Source of the DNA: Azonexus fungiphilus
Lineage (GTDB): Bacteria; Pseudomonadota; Gammaproteobacteria; Burkholderiales; Rhodocyclaceae
Assembly: GCF_003634965.1 (NCBI RefSeq)
Contig: NZ_RBXP01000014.1
Location: forward strand, 350,119-414,118
Reading direction: 5' to 3'
DNA length: 64,000 nucleotides
The notes below the pieces were generated by a model. The model searched no databases and was not told the DNA's origin. It saw only the letters and a program-made list of their open reading frames with translations. Made by a program: the position numbers and the translations under genes. Below, piece after piece: positions 7,512 through 16,402 of this stretch. Each line of letters begins with the position of its first letter. Position 1 is the stretch's first letter.

Positions 7512-10118
7512 ATGCGGGGAGAGCGGCGACACATCGTTGCCCTGGTGCTGCTGCCGACCTTGCTGTCGCTGGCGCTGCTGCTCTTTTTCCTGCGCGGTTC
7601 GCTGCACGAATGGGCGCTGCAGCGCTGGGCCGAGGACAACCAGGCCTTCGTCGACGCGCTGGCGGCGCGGATCGACGCCGAAATCGAGCAACCGCTGCAA
7701 CTGTTGCGCCTTGCCGCGCAGACCCCGGCCTTCCGCGACCTGCCGGCGCTGGCGGCGATCGATCCGGCGCTCAACGGCATTCCCGAGACGGTCGACCCGG
7801 AAAAACACCAGATTCTCGAAAGCCTGCGTCGCCAGGCCGGCTTTTCGGCACTGTTCGTGCTGACGCCGAGCGGCGACCACTATATTTCGCATCCGTTCTC
7901 GGTCCAGCGCTCGCTGCGCAAGTACAACCTCGCCGACCGCGCCTATTTCCGCCAGGCCGCGGCGACCGGCAAAGCCGTGGTCTCGGACGGCTTCATCGGC
8001 GCCGACGGCGTGCCCGGCGTGGCCATCGACGTTCCGGTCAGCGATGGCGACGGCCGCATCGTCCTCCACCTCGGCGGCGTCATCCACCTGCAGCGGCTCG
8101 GCGAGTTGCTGGCGGCGCCGAAGATCGCGCCCTTCGAGCGCGCCGTGCTCTTCGACCGCGCCGGCACCCGGGTTGCCGACTCCAGCGGTGGCCGCATCGA
8201 CGATGCGGCGGCGACGCCGGCGGTGGTCGGCATGAGCCGGATGGTCGACGCCGAGGGCCAGGCCTGGCTGCGTTTCGGCACGCCCCTGCGTCACGGCTGG
8301 CGACTGGTGCTCGAGCGCAGCGAGGCGGCGCTGAACGCGGCGATCGCGCCGCAGGTGTACCGGGTGATGGGGCTGGTCGGGCTGATGGTGCTGGTGCCCT
8401 GCCTGATCGGCATGCTGCTCGCGTTCCGTTTCAGCCGCCGCTGGCGGCGCGCCGACCAGGCCCTGCTGGCGGCCAAGGACGAGCTCGAGCAGCGGGTGGT
8501 CGAGCGCACCGCGGCGCTGCAGCTGTCGGAGGCGCGTTACCGCAGCCTGTTCGAGACGACCGGCGAGGCGGTGCTGATCCTCGACGACCTGCGCATCGTC
8601 GATTGCAACCCGGCGGCGGTGACGCTGTTCGGTGCCGACAGCCGTGCGGCGCTGCTCGGCCATTCGCCGATCGAACTGTCGCCGCCGCTGCAGCCCGACG
8701 GCGAGAAGTCGGCAACCCTGGGCGCGCGCCTGATCGGCGCGGCGCTGGCCGGCGAGACCCCGCGCTTCGAATGGAACCACCAGCGCCTGGTCGATCGCCA
8801 GCCGTTCACCGCCGAAGTCATGCTCGCCCGCATCCGCCTCGACGACCGCGACCTGGTCCAGTGCGCGCTGCGCGACATCAGCGAGCGCCGTCGTCTCGAC
8901 GCCGAGCTTGCCGCTTACCGCGGTCATCTCGAGGAACTGGTCGCGCAGCGTACCGGGGAGCTGGAACTGGCAAGGCGTGCGGCCGAGAGCGCCAGCATCG
9001 CCAAGAGCGCCTTCCTGGCCAACATGAGCCACGAGATCCGGACGCCGATGAACGCCATCCTCGGCATGGCCCGGATGGTGCGCAAGGGCGGCCTCAGCGA
9101 GGCGCAGGCTGGGCAGATGGACAAGCTCGAGGTGGCCAGCGCGCACCTGCTCGAAATTATCAACGCGGTGCTCGACCTGTCGAAGATCGAGGCCGGCCGC
9201 TTCACGCTCGAGACGCAGCCGCTGCAGGCGGCGGCGGTGGTCGCCAACGTCGTCTCGATGGTGCTCGAGCGGGCCCGCGAGCAAGGCCTGGCGCTGCGCA
9301 GCGAACTGCCGCCGCGGCTGCCGCCCTTGCTCGGCGACCCGACACGGCTGCAGCAGGCGCTACTCAACTACGTCGGCAATGCGCTCAAGTTCACGCCGCA
9401 GGGCAGCGTCGTCATCCGCCTGACGGTGCTTGCCGAAGACGCCGCCACGGTGACCCTGCGCTTCGCCGTCGAGGACAGCGGCATCGGCATTCCCGAAGCG
9501 GTGCTGCCGCGCCTGTTCGAGGCCTTCGAGCAGGCCGATGTCTCGATCACCCGCGACTACGGCGGCACCGGCCTCGGCCTGGCGATCACCCGCAAGCTGG
9601 CCCGGCTGATGGGTGGCGACGCCGGCGTCAGCAGCACGCCCGGGGTCGGCAGCAGTTTCTGGTTCACCGTCTGCCTGGCCCGCGACCTGGCGCCGGCCTC
9701 GCCGCAGCCCTGTGCCGGCGACGCCGAAACGGCGCTGCGCCGCGATTTTGCCGGCCGCCGCGTGCTGCTGGTCGAGGACGAGCCGGTCAACCGCGAGATC
9801 GCCGTCTGCCAGCTCGAGGATTTCGGCCTGTGCGTGGACCAGGCGGTCGATGGCGTCGAGGCCGTCGCGCTGGCCGGTGCGACGACCTACGACCTGATCC
9901 TGATGGACATGCAGATGCCGCGCCTGGACGGCCTGCAGGCGACCCGGGCGATCCGCGCGCTGCCCGGTGGAGCGGCGGTGCCGATCGTGGCGATGACGGC
10001 CAACGCCTTCGCCGAGGATCGCGCCCTCTGCCTGGCTGCCGGCATGGACGATTTCCTTGCCAAGCCGGTGCTGCCCGAGCGTCTGGCCGAGACGCTGCAC
10101 CGCCGCCTGGCCGGCTGA
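7512..10118 (+). CDS. Hybrid sensor histidine kinase (Cache-PAS-HisKA-HATPase-REC)
   Basis: An 868-residue membrane kinase. Order: transmembrane helix 1 (about 9-27), a periplasmic Cache-like sensor (about 30-280, with the typical NLADRAYFRQA...GKAVVSDGFIG segment), transmembrane helix 2 (about 282-305), a coiled linker, a PAS domain (about 345-460), HisKA with NMSHEIRTPMNAILGMAR near 505, an ATPase domain (N-box LNYVGNALKFT near 617, GTGLGLAITRKL near 680) and a C-terminal receiver with phosphoacceptor Asp in LILMDMQMPRLDG near 798. It senses an unknown periplasmic ligand, and phosphate would go to its own receiver and then to another protein. No HPt or output protein lies beside it; the stand-alone receiver at 2143 is a possible but unproven partner. 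Confidence 0.9.
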   Translation: MRGERRHIVALVLLPTLLSLALLLFFLRGSLHEWALQRWAEDNQAFVDALAARIDAEIEQPLQLLRLAAQTPAFRDLPALAAIDPALNGIPETVDPEKHQILESLRRQAGFSALFVLTPSGDHYISHPFSVQRSLRKYNLADRAYFRQAAATGKAVVSDGFIGADGVPGVAIDVPVSDGDGRIVLHLGGVIHLQRLGELLAAPKIAPFERAVLFDRAGTRVADSSGGRIDDAAATPAVVGMSRMVDAEGQAWLRFGTPLRHGWRLVLERSEAALNAAIAPQVYRVMGLVGLMVLVPCLIGMLLAFRFSRRWRRADQALLAAKDELEQRVVERTAALQLSEARYRSLFETTGEAVLILDDLRIVDCNPAAVTLFGADSRAALLGHSPIELSPPLQPDGEKSATLGARLIGAALAGETPRFEWNHQRLVDRQPFTAEVMLARIRLDDRDLVQCALRDISERRRLDAELAAYRGHLEELVAQRTGELELARRAAESASIAKSAFLANMSHEIRTPMNAILGMARMVRKGGLSEAQAGQMDKLEVASAHLLEIINAVLDLSKIEAGRFTLETQPLQAAAVVANVVSMVLERAREQGLALRSELPPRLPPLLGDPTRLQQALLNYVGNALKFTPQGSVVIRLTVLAEDAATVTLRFAVEDSGIGIPEAVLPRLFEAFEQADVSITRDYGGTGLGLAITRKLARLMGGDAGVSSTPGVGSSFWFTVCLARDLAPASPQPCAGDAETALRRDFAGRRVLLVEDEPVNREIAVCQLEDFGLCVDQAVDGVEAVALAGATTYDLILMDMQMPRLDGLQATRAIRALPGGAAVPIVAMTANAFAEDRALCLAAGMDDFLAKPVLPERLAETLHRRLAG

Positions 10119-10122
10119 GCGC

Positions 10123-10725
10123 TTACCGGCGCTGCCAGACCTGCCAGCGTTCGCGGCCGGAAAATACCGGAATCGAGTCGTCGACCGTGACATCCTCGAG
10201 GCAGTCGAAGGCCGGAGCGAGGAGGTCAGCCAGTTCTTCGCCGCGGATGCCGAAAGGCGGTCCCTTCAACTGGTCGCAGACGAAGAAGCAGCCGGCGAGC
10301 AGGCCGCCCGGCGGCAGCAGCGCGGCGACCTGGCGGCCCCAGTCGGCCCACAGCTTGCGCGGCAGCGCGCAGAGGAAGGCGCGCTCGTAGATCAGTTGCG
10401 GCGGCGGCGCCGGCCGGTAGTTGAAAAAGTCGGCGCAGACGAGGTCGACCGTGATATTGCCGAGCACGGCGCGGGCCCGTTCGACGGCGACCGGCGAGAA
10501 GTCGAGCGCCGTCACCGGCCAGCCGAGGCCGGCCAGGTGGGCGGCTTCCCAGCCGCTGCCGCAGCCCGGGATCAGCGTCCGCAGCGGCGCCCGGCCGGCG
10601 GCGAAGGCGGCCAGCGCGGCCGGCACGCCGCCGGCGTCCCAGGGCGTGACGCCGGCGGCGAAGCGCTGGCACCAGAAATCCGGGTGTTCGGGACGCTGGC
10701 TGTCCGGCTTGTCGGCGCCGCTCAT
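10123..10725 (-). CDS. TPMT-like class I SAM methyltransferase
   Basis: A 200-residue methyltransferase resembling the thiopurine methyltransferase/TMT family: N-terminal FWCQRFAAGVTPWDAGGVP, SAM-binding motif I TLIPGCGSGWEAAHLA, the acidic residue in VTALDFSPVAVERAR, and the family segment LIYERAFLCALPRKLW. Family members methylate S, Se, Te or halide substrates; the real substrate is not readable from sequence. The ATG overlaps the stop of the thioredoxin-like gene (ATGA), so the two form an operon. It ends 4 bp from the convergent hybrid kinase gene. Confidence 0.82.
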   Translation of the reverse strand: MSGADKPDSQRPEHPDFWCQRFAAGVTPWDAGGVPAALAAFAAGRAPLRTLIPGCGSGWEAAHLAGLGWPVTALDFSPVAVERARAVLGNITVDLVCADFFNYRPAPPPQLIYERAFLCALPRKLWADWGRQVAALLPPGGLLAGCFFVCDQLKGPPFGIRGEELADLLAPAFDCLEDVTVDDSIPVFSGRERWQVWQRR

Positions 10726-11210
10726 CGCTGCCTGAGCGCCTGCATCGATTGCTCGATGGCGTTCTCGAGATAGCTCTGGTAGAAGTCGGGCAGCCGGGCG
10801 CCGACGATCGGCGGGTGCAGCTGGCGGCCGTCCGGGCCGTAGAAGGCGACCACCGGCACCAGACGGATGCGCTCGCTGGCGGCGAAGGCGGCGTGGCTGG
10901 TCGGCCGGCCGGCGAAGTCGGCGAGCGGCGCGTCGCTGTCCTGGCCGATTTCGCGGATGACGACGCGGCCGGCGTAGCGCGGATCGGCGGCAAGCGGCCC
11001 GAGGAAGTCGCGCTTGACCGCGCGGCAGAAGGCGCAGTCGGCACGGCTGTAGAGCACGATCAGCGGGCCGCCGGCAGCGGCCGCCTGGCGCGCCTCGGCA
11101 GCCAGCCCGACGGCCGGCGCGAGGCCGCCGGCGGCCGGGGCGGCCAGCGGCAGGCATGCTAGAATCAGGCCTCCGATCAGCCTGTACAACGATTTCCAGG
11201 ATTGCCTCAT
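10722..11210 (-). CDS. Periplasmic thioredoxin-fold protein with CxxC
   Basis: A 162-residue exported protein. The N-terminus ([19 protein letters not shown]) is a signal sequence, possibly a lipoprotein signal at LILAC although position -2 is atypical. The mature part has a thioredoxin-like core with the redox motif CAFC in [15 protein letters not shown] and a cis-Pro region [13 protein letters not shown]. Likely a thiol oxidoreductase of the periplasm; SoxW/DsbE-like is possible but not certain. Its ATG (11208-11210) shares bases with the hemC ATG (11209-11211) on the other strand through the sequence CATG, so the 5' regions of the two genes overlap entirely. Confidence 0.75.
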   Translation of the reverse strand: MRQSWKSLYRLIGGLILACLPLAAPAAGGLAPAVGLAAEARQAAAAGGPLIVLYSRADCAFCRAVKRDFLGPLAADPRYAGRVVIREIGQDSDAPLADFAGRPTSHAAFAASERIRLVPVVAFYGPDGRQLHPPIVGARLPDFYQSYLENAIEQSMQALRQR

Positions 11211-12141
11211 GTCCGCTCCGTCGAAGATTGTCATTGCCTCCCGCGAATCCCGTCTGGCCATGTGGCAGGCGGTGCACGTTAGAGATCGCTTATCGAGTTT
11301 AAATTCCGGCTCGGAAGTTGTCATCCTCGGCATGACCACCAAGGGCGACCAGATCCTCGACCGTCCGCTCGCCGAGATCGGCGGCAAGGGCCTGTTCATC
11401 AAGGAACTCGAGGTCGCGATGCAGGAAGGCCGCGCCCACCTGGCGGTGCACTCGATGAAGGACGTGCCCATGGTGATGCCCGAGGGCTTCGTGCTGGCAG
11501 CCATCTCGGCCCGCGAAAACCCGCGCGACGCCTTCGTCTCGAACAACTACGCCGGTCTCGACGAACTGCCGGCCGGCGCCGTCGTCGGCACCTCCAGCCT
11601 GCGCCGCGAGGCGATCCTGCGCGCCAGGTATCCGCAACTGACGATCAAGAGCCTGCGCGGCAACCTCGACACCCGCCTGAAGAAGCTCGATGCCGGCGAG
11701 TACGACGCGATCATCCTCGCCGCCGCCGGCCTGATCCGGCTCGGCATGGAAAACCGCATCAAGGCGGTGTTGACCGCCGAACAGTCGCTGCCGGCCCCCG
11801 GCCAGGGCGCGCTCGGCATCGAGCTGGTCGATGGCGACGCGGCGATGGCCGCGGTCGTCGCCCCGCTCAACGATCCCGAGACGGCGCATTGCGTCAAGGC
11901 CGAACGCGCCCTGTCGCGCGCCCTCGGCGGTTCCTGCCAGGTGCCGCTGGGCGGCTACGCGATCATCGACAACGGCCAGCTCTGGCTGCGCGGCTTCGTC
12001 GCCAGCGTCGATGGCCAGCGCATGGTCAGCGGCGAAGTGCGCGGCAATCCCGCCGACGACGAGGCGCTTGGCCTGCAGTTGGCCGACCAGCTGCGCGCCC
12101 AGGGCGCCGAGGCGATCCTCGCCAGCCTGGCCTGCCACTGA
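11209..12141 (+). CDS. hemC: Porphobilinogen deaminase (hydroxymethylbilane synthase)
   Basis: A 310-residue enzyme that joins four porphobilinogens into hydroxymethylbilane in tetrapyrrole synthesis. Landmarks: [16 protein letters not shown] at the N-terminus, the [13 protein letters not shown] arginine-rich substrate segment, [11 protein letters not shown], and Cys near 242 in [13 protein letters not shown], which carries the dipyrromethane cofactor. The start is fixed by the family N-terminus and overlaps the divergent thioredoxin-like gene. hemD follows after 6 bp. Confidence 0.97.
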   Translation: MSAPSKIVIASRESRLAMWQAVHVRDRLSSLNSGSEVVILGMTTKGDQILDRPLAEIGGKGLFIKELEVAMQEGRAHLAVHSMKDVPMVMPEGFVLAAISARENPRDAFVSNNYAGLDELPAGAVVGTSSLRREAILRARYPQLTIKSLRGNLDTRLKKLDAGEYDAIILAAAGLIRLGMENRIKAVLTAEQSLPAPGQGALGIELVDGDAAMAAVVAPLNDPETAHCVKAERALSRALGGSCQVPLGGYAIIDNGQLWLRGFVASVDGQRMVSGEVRGNPADDEALGLQLADQLRAQGAEAILASLACH

Positions 12142-12147
12142 ACGGCG

Positions 12148-12930
12148 ATGAGCGCGTCCGGCCCGCTTGCCGGGCGTACCGTCGTCGTCACCCGGCCGCA
12201 TGCGCAGGCAGCGCCGCTGGCCAAGATGATCGCCGCCGCCGGTGGCAACGCGCTGCTGTTCCCCCTGCTCGAGATCGCGCCGGCCGCCGATCACGGTGAA
12301 CTCGAGGCCGCTGCCGGCCGTCTCGACGACTACGACCTGGCGATCTTCGTCAGTCCCAACGCCGTCGCCCACGCCCTGCCGACCCTGCTCGCCGAGCGCG
12401 CCTGGCCGGCCCGGCTGGCGACCGCCGCGGTCGGGCCGGGTACCGCCAAGGCGCTGGCCGACGAGGGCATCCCCGGCTGCCTGGTTCCCGCCGAGCGCTT
12501 CGATTCCGAGGGCCTGCTGGCCCTGCCCGATTTCGCCGGCGAACGGATCGGCGGCCGGCGCGTCGCCATCTTCCGCGGCGACGGCGGCCGCGAACTGCTC
12601 GCCGACTCGCTGCGCGAGCGCGGTGCGCACGTCGATTGCATCACCTGTTACCGGCGTAGCGGTCCCGCCGCCGGTTTCGGGCAACTGCTCGAGGCCTGGC
12701 GTGCCGATCGCCTCGATGCGATCGTCGTCTCCAGCAGCGAAGGGCTGCGCTATCTGGTTGCCGGCCTGGACGAGGCCGGTCGCGAACGCCTGCGCCAGAC
12801 GCCGCTGTTCGTGCCGCACGAGCGCATCGCCGGCATCGCCCGCGAACTCGGACTGGCTCGCGTCGAACTGACGGAGGCCGCCGACAGCGGCCTGATCCGC
12901 GGATTACTTGCTTATAATTGGTCAGCATGA
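12148..12930 (+). CDS. hemD: Uroporphyrinogen-III synthase
   Basis: A 260-residue enzyme that cyclises hydroxymethylbilane with ring-D inversion. The family is poorly conserved; recognisable parts are GRTVVVTRPHAQAAPLAKMIAAAGG, FVSPNAV (about 68-74), AVGPGTAKAL, FRGDGGRELLADSLRERGA and the YRRSGP segment. Six bases separate it from hemC and its stop overlaps the hemX start (ATGA), placing it in the hemCDXY operon. Confidence 0.93.
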   Translation: MSASGPLAGRTVVVTRPHAQAAPLAKMIAAAGGNALLFPLLEIAPAADHGELEAAAGRLDDYDLAIFVSPNAVAHALPTLLAERAWPARLATAAVGPGTAKALADEGIPGCLVPAERFDSEGLLALPDFAGERIGGRRVAIFRGDGGRELLADSLRERGAHVDCITCYRRSGPAAGFGQLLEAWRADRLDAIVVSSSEGLRYLVAGLDEAGRERLRQTPLFVPHERIAGIARELGLARVELTEAADSGLIRGLLAYNWSA

Positions 12931-13982
12931 ACGCCGAACAAAACACTCCTCCCGCCGTTGAACCGGACGTCGCGCCGCCGGTCGTGCCGCGCCGCGCCAA
13001 GGGCGGCGCCCTGTGGCTGCTGCCGGTCGCCGTGCTCGCCGGCCTGCTCGCCTGGCAATGGCACGACAGCCGCGAACAGTTGAACGCCCTGCGCCAGGAA
13101 ATGGCGCGCCAGATTGCCGACCTCGGCGCCGCGACGCGCAGCGAGGCGCAGTCCGACCAGCGCCTGCTGGCCCGCGCCGACGAACTGGCCGAACGGCTGC
13201 AGGCGGTCGAACAGCAGCTGGCCGAAAGCCGCGACCAGGAAGCGGCGCTGCAGGCGCTCTTCGAGAACGTCGCCAAGGGCCGCGAGGAAGCCGACCTGCT
13301 CGAAGTCGAGCAGGCGGTGACGCTGGCCGCCCAGCAGATCCAGCTGGCCGGCAACGTGCCCGTCGCGCTGCTCGCCCTGCGTGCCGCCGATGCCCAGCTG
13401 GCGCGCCTCGACAAGGCCCGCTACCTGCCGCTGCGCAAAGCCCTGGCGGGCGACATCGCGCGCCTCAACGAATTGCCGCTGGTCGACCTGCCGGGCATCA
13501 GCCTGCGCCTCGAGCAGCTGGTCAACGGCGTGGACAAGCATCCCTTCGCCGTGCACGGTCGACCGCAGGAAAGCAGCGAAAATGCACCGGCGCCCGAGCT
13601 GGCCGACACGCCCTGGTGGCGCCTGGTGCTGACCGACCTCTGGCACGAGGTGCGCGGTCTCGTCCGCGTCCAGCGCTTCGACCGCGAGGAGCCGGCGCTG
13701 CTGGCGCCGGGGCAGGGTTTCTTCCTGCGCGAAAACCTCAAGCTGCGCCTGCTCAGCGCCCGCCTGGCGCTGTTCGCCCGCGACCAGTGGACTTTCCGCA
13801 ACGAGCTGACGGTCGCCCGCAGCTGGCTGGCCCGCTATTTCTCGCCCGAGGATCGCGCCGTCCAGGCCGCGCTCGAGGAACTGAAAGCCCTGGTTGCCGC
13901 CGAGATCGTCGTCGACCTGCCCGAACTGCGCGCCAGCCAGCAGGCGCTGCTGGCGCTGCGTGAAAGCGGGGCGCGCCGGTGA
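12927..13982 (+). CDS. hemX: HemX-like membrane protein
   Basis: A 351-residue protein with a Pro-rich cytoplasmic N-terminus, one transmembrane helix (about 31-49, ALWLLPVAVLAGLLAWQW), a coiled-coil stretch (about 52-110) and a long helical C-terminal part typical of the HemX family (often labelled uroporphyrin-III C-methyltransferase although no SAM-binding motif is visible). Position after hemD and before hemY is the standard arrangement. The ATG at 12927 overlaps the hemD stop. It carries a near-copy of the window's recurrent palindrome in frame at 13555-13566, encoding VHGRPQE. Confidence 0.88.
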   Translation: MNAEQNTPPAVEPDVAPPVVPRRAKGGALWLLPVAVLAGLLAWQWHDSREQLNALRQEMARQIADLGAATRSEAQSDQRLLARADELAERLQAVEQQLAESRDQEAALQALFENVAKGREEADLLEVEQAVTLAAQQIQLAGNVPVALLALRAADAQLARLDKARYLPLRKALAGDIARLNELPLVDLPGISLRLEQLVNGVDKHPFAVHGRPQESSENAPAPELADTPWWRLVLTDLWHEVRGLVRVQRFDREEPALLAPGQGFFLRENLKLRLLSARLALFARDQWTFRNELTVARSWLARYFSPEDRAVQAALEELKALVAAEIVVDLPELRASQQALLALRESGARR

Positions 13983-15169
13983 GGGGCCTGTTCTGGATTC
14001 TCGCGCTGTTCGCGCTGGCCGTCGCGGTGGCGCTCGGCGCCCGCATGAACGACGGCTATGTGTTGATCGTCGTGGCGCCGTGGCGGCTCGAACTGTCGCT
14101 GAATTTCCTGCTGCTCGCGCTGCTGCTGGCCTTTGTCGTCTTCTACCTGGCCCTGCGCGCCCTCGACCTGACCCTGGGCATGCCGCAGCGCGTCCGCGAA
14201 TACCGGCGGCGGCGCCAGCGCGAGAAGTCCGGGCAGATATTCCAGGACGCCGTGCGCTTCCTTTTCGAAGGCCGCTTCGGCCAGGCGCTCAAGCGTGCCG
14301 GCGAAGCCTACGAGGCCGGCCGGGCGCCGGCGCTGGCTGCCCTGATCGCGGCGCGCGCCGCACAGCGCCTGGGCGATCCGGCGCGCCAGCAGGAATGGCT
14401 GGACAAGGCCAAGCAGCAGGATCTGCGCAACGAGCCGGCGACGCTGATGCTGGAAGCCGAAATGCTCAACGAGGAGCGCCGCTTCGCCGAGGCGCTGGCG
14501 GCGCTGCAGCGCCTGCAGGACAAGCAGGGCCGGCACATCGCCGCGCTGCGCCTGGAACTGCGCGCGCGTCAGGGGCTCGGCGACTGGGACGGCGTGCTCA
14601 AGCTGCTGCGTCAGCTGGCCAAGCGCGACGCCCTGCCCGAAGAAATGATCCGTCCGCTGGCGACCAAGGCGCATCTGTCGAACCTGCTGCGCTGCGGCGA
14701 CGACCGCGACGCGCTGGTCGCCTACCTGCGCACGGTGCCGGCCGACGAGCGCGTTGCCGAGGTCGTGCTCGCCGCGGCCCGCGGTCTGGCGGCAGCCGGT
14801 GCCGACGGTGAGGCACAGCAACTGATCGAGGCGATGCTTGACGGCGGTGACGACGAAGTCTGGCAGAGCGATCTCGTCGCCATCTACGGGCGGCTCGGCG
14901 GCGGCGACCAGATGTCGCGGATCGCCCGTGGCGAAGGCTGGCTGCGTCAGCGTCCGCAGCACGCCGGCCTGCTCCTGGCGCTGGGCCGGATGTGCACGCG
15001 CCAGCGCCTGTGGGGCAAGGCGCAGAGTTACTTGGAAGCATCCCTGTCGGTCGAGGAGACGCAGGCGGGGCATCTTGAACTGGCACGTCTGGGCGATCAG
15101 CTCGAACGGGTCGACGACGCCAACCGGCATTACCGCGCTGCGGTGATTCCGGCCATCGGCGAAAAATAA
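13979..15169 (+). CDS. hemY: HemY-like TPR membrane protein
   Basis: A 396-residue protein with two N-terminal transmembrane helices (about 3-21 and 38-60) followed by a tetratricopeptide-rich region (about 85-390; DALYEAGRAPALAALIAARAAQRLG-like repeats). It starts with GTG overlapping the hemX stop. This is the proteobacterial HemY of the hemCDXY operon, probably involved in heme delivery or quality control; it is not the protoporphyrinogen oxidase also called HemY in Gram-positives. Confidence 0.88.
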   Translation: MRGLFWILALFALAVAVALGARMNDGYVLIVVAPWRLELSLNFLLLALLLAFVVFYLALRALDLTLGMPQRVREYRRRRQREKSGQIFQDAVRFLFEGRFGQALKRAGEAYEAGRAPALAALIAARAAQRLGDPARQQEWLDKAKQQDLRNEPATLMLEAEMLNEERRFAEALAALQRLQDKQGRHIAALRLELRARQGLGDWDGVLKLLRQLAKRDALPEEMIRPLATKAHLSNLLRCGDDRDALVAYLRTVPADERVAEVVLAAARGLAAAGADGEAQQLIEAMLDGGDDEVWQSDLVAIYGRLGGGDQMSRIARGEGWLRQRPQHAGLLLALGRMCTRQRLWGKAQSYLEASLSVEETQAGHLELARLGDQLERVDDANRHYRAAVIPAIGEK

Positions 15170-15187
15170 ATCGCGGAGGAGCGGGAC

Positions 15188-15427
15188 GTGCTGAACATCG
15201 ACATGCGCAAGATCTACAACTTCTATCCCGTCGAGCCGGCTCCCGCACCCGATGCGTTGCCGACCGGCGGCGACCTCTACTACGAATGCCTCGACTGCTC
15301 GGTGATCGTCAATTCGGTCCCGCACATCAAGGCCGCCTGCGCCTGCGGCAACCTGCAGGGCAGCGGCGGCAAGCTCGAGATCAAGGACCCGGTGCGCGTC
15401 CGGGTCGTCAAGGGCAAGCTGAAGTAA
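15188..15427 (+). CDS. Small zinc-ribbon-like protein of unknown function
   Basis: A 79-residue protein beginning at GTG 15188 (GGAGG ribosome-binding site 8-12 bp upstream) or possibly ATG 15203. Four cysteines in the arrangement CLDC-x(16)-CAC give it a knuckle-like metal-binding look, with a basic C-terminus RVRVVKGKLK. I recognise no family. It follows hemY by 18 bp on the same strand, so it is likely cotranscribed with the hem operon, and ends 3 bp from the convergent hemF. A role near heme metabolism would be guilt by association only. Confidence 0.6.
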   Translation: MLNIDMRKIYNFYPVEPAPAPDALPTGGDLYYECLDCSVIVNSVPHIKAACACGNLQGSGGKLEIKDPVRVRVVKGKLK

Positions 15428-15430
15428 GGT

Positions 15431-16327
15431 TCAGACCCAGTCCTGCGGCCGCAGGAAGGTCTCGTAGAGTTCGGCCTCGGGCGTACCTGCCGCCGGCTGC
15501 CAGTCGTAGCGCCATTTGACGACCGGCGGCAGCGACATCAGGATCGCCTCGGTGCGGCCGCCCGACTGCAGGCCGAACAGCGTGCCGCGGTCCCAGACCA
15601 GGTTGAACTCGACGTAACGCCCGCGCCGGTAGGCCTGGAAGTCGCGCTCGCGCTCGCCGTAGGGGGTGTCGCGGCGCTGCGCCAGCACCGGCAGGTAGGC
15701 CGCTGTGAACGCCTTGCCGACGGCCTGGGTCAGGCTGAAGCAGCGCTCGAAGCCGCCCTCGTTGAGGTCGTCGAAGAAGATGCCGCCGACGCCGCGCGGC
15801 TCGTTGCGGTGCTTGAGGAAGAAGTACTCGTCGCACCATTGCTTGTACTTCGGGTAGACGTCGTCGCCGAAGGGGGCGAGGGCGTCGCGGCAGGTCCGGT
15901 GGAAATGCCGCACATCCTCGCGTCGACCGTAATAGGGCGTCATGTCCATGCCGCCGCCGAACCACCAGACATCGTCTTCGCCTGCCTTGCTGGCGACGAA
16001 GCAGCGCACGTTCATGTGCGCCGTCGGGCAATACGGATTGCGTGGGTGCAGCACCAGCGACACGCCCATCGCTTCCCAGGCGCGCCCGGCCAGTTGCGGG
16101 CGCACGGCGGTGGCCGAGGCCGGCAGCGACTTGCCGGTGACGTGCGAGAAATTGACGCCGCCGCGCTCGAAGAAGTCGCCTTCCTCGATCAGCCGGGAAA
16201 TCCCACCGCCGCCCTCGGGGCGCTGCCAGCTGTCGGTGAGGAAAGACTTGCCGTCGAAGGCTTCAAGCTCGCCGACGATGGCGGCCTGCAGGCCGGTGAA
16301 AAAATCCTTGAGGCGGGTGCTGTCCAT
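15431..16327 (-). CDS. hemF: Oxygen-dependent coproporphyrinogen III oxidase
   Basis: A 298-residue enzyme converting coproporphyrinogen III to protoporphyrinogen IX with O2. Strong family stretches: [66 protein letters not shown] and [20 protein letters not shown]. The ATG at 16327 gives the standard N-terminus [14 protein letters not shown]; upstream in-frame Met codons lie in the purD terminator. Convergent with the hem operon, giving a compact heme locus. Confidence 0.97.
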   Translation of the reverse strand: MDSTRLKDFFTGLQAAIVGELEAFDGKSFLTDSWQRPEGGGGISRLIEEGDFFERGGVNFSHVTGKSLPASATAVRPQLAGRAWEAMGVSLVLHPRNPYCPTAHMNVRCFVASKAGEDDVWWFGGGMDMTPYYGRREDVRHFHRTCRDALAPFGDDVYPKYKQWCDEYFFLKHRNEPRGVGGIFFDDLNEGGFERCFSLTQAVGKAFTAAYLPVLAQRRDTPYGERERDFQAYRRGRYVEFNLVWDRGTLFGLQSGGRTEAILMSLPPVVKWRYDWQPAAGTPEAELYETFLRPQDWV

Positions 16328-16345
16328 GAAATCTCCGGAAATGAA

Positions 16346-16377
16346 ACGGGCGGCCCGCTGCATCGCGAGCCGCCCGT
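16346..16377 (-). terminator. Probable purD terminator
   Basis: ACGGGCGGC and GCCGCCCGT form perfect 9-bp arms with a 14-nt loop, followed on the minus strand by TTTCATTT. It lies 26 bp downstream of the purD stop and 19 bp upstream of hemF. Confidence 0.65.
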
Positions 16378-16402
16378 CAGAGTGGGGTTCTGCCTGATTG
16401 GT

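Noticed and set aside
7434..9284. 616-residue minus-strand frame opposite the hybrid kinase
   Set aside because: Arg/Gln/Leu/Ala-rich antisense artefact typical of high-GC DNA.
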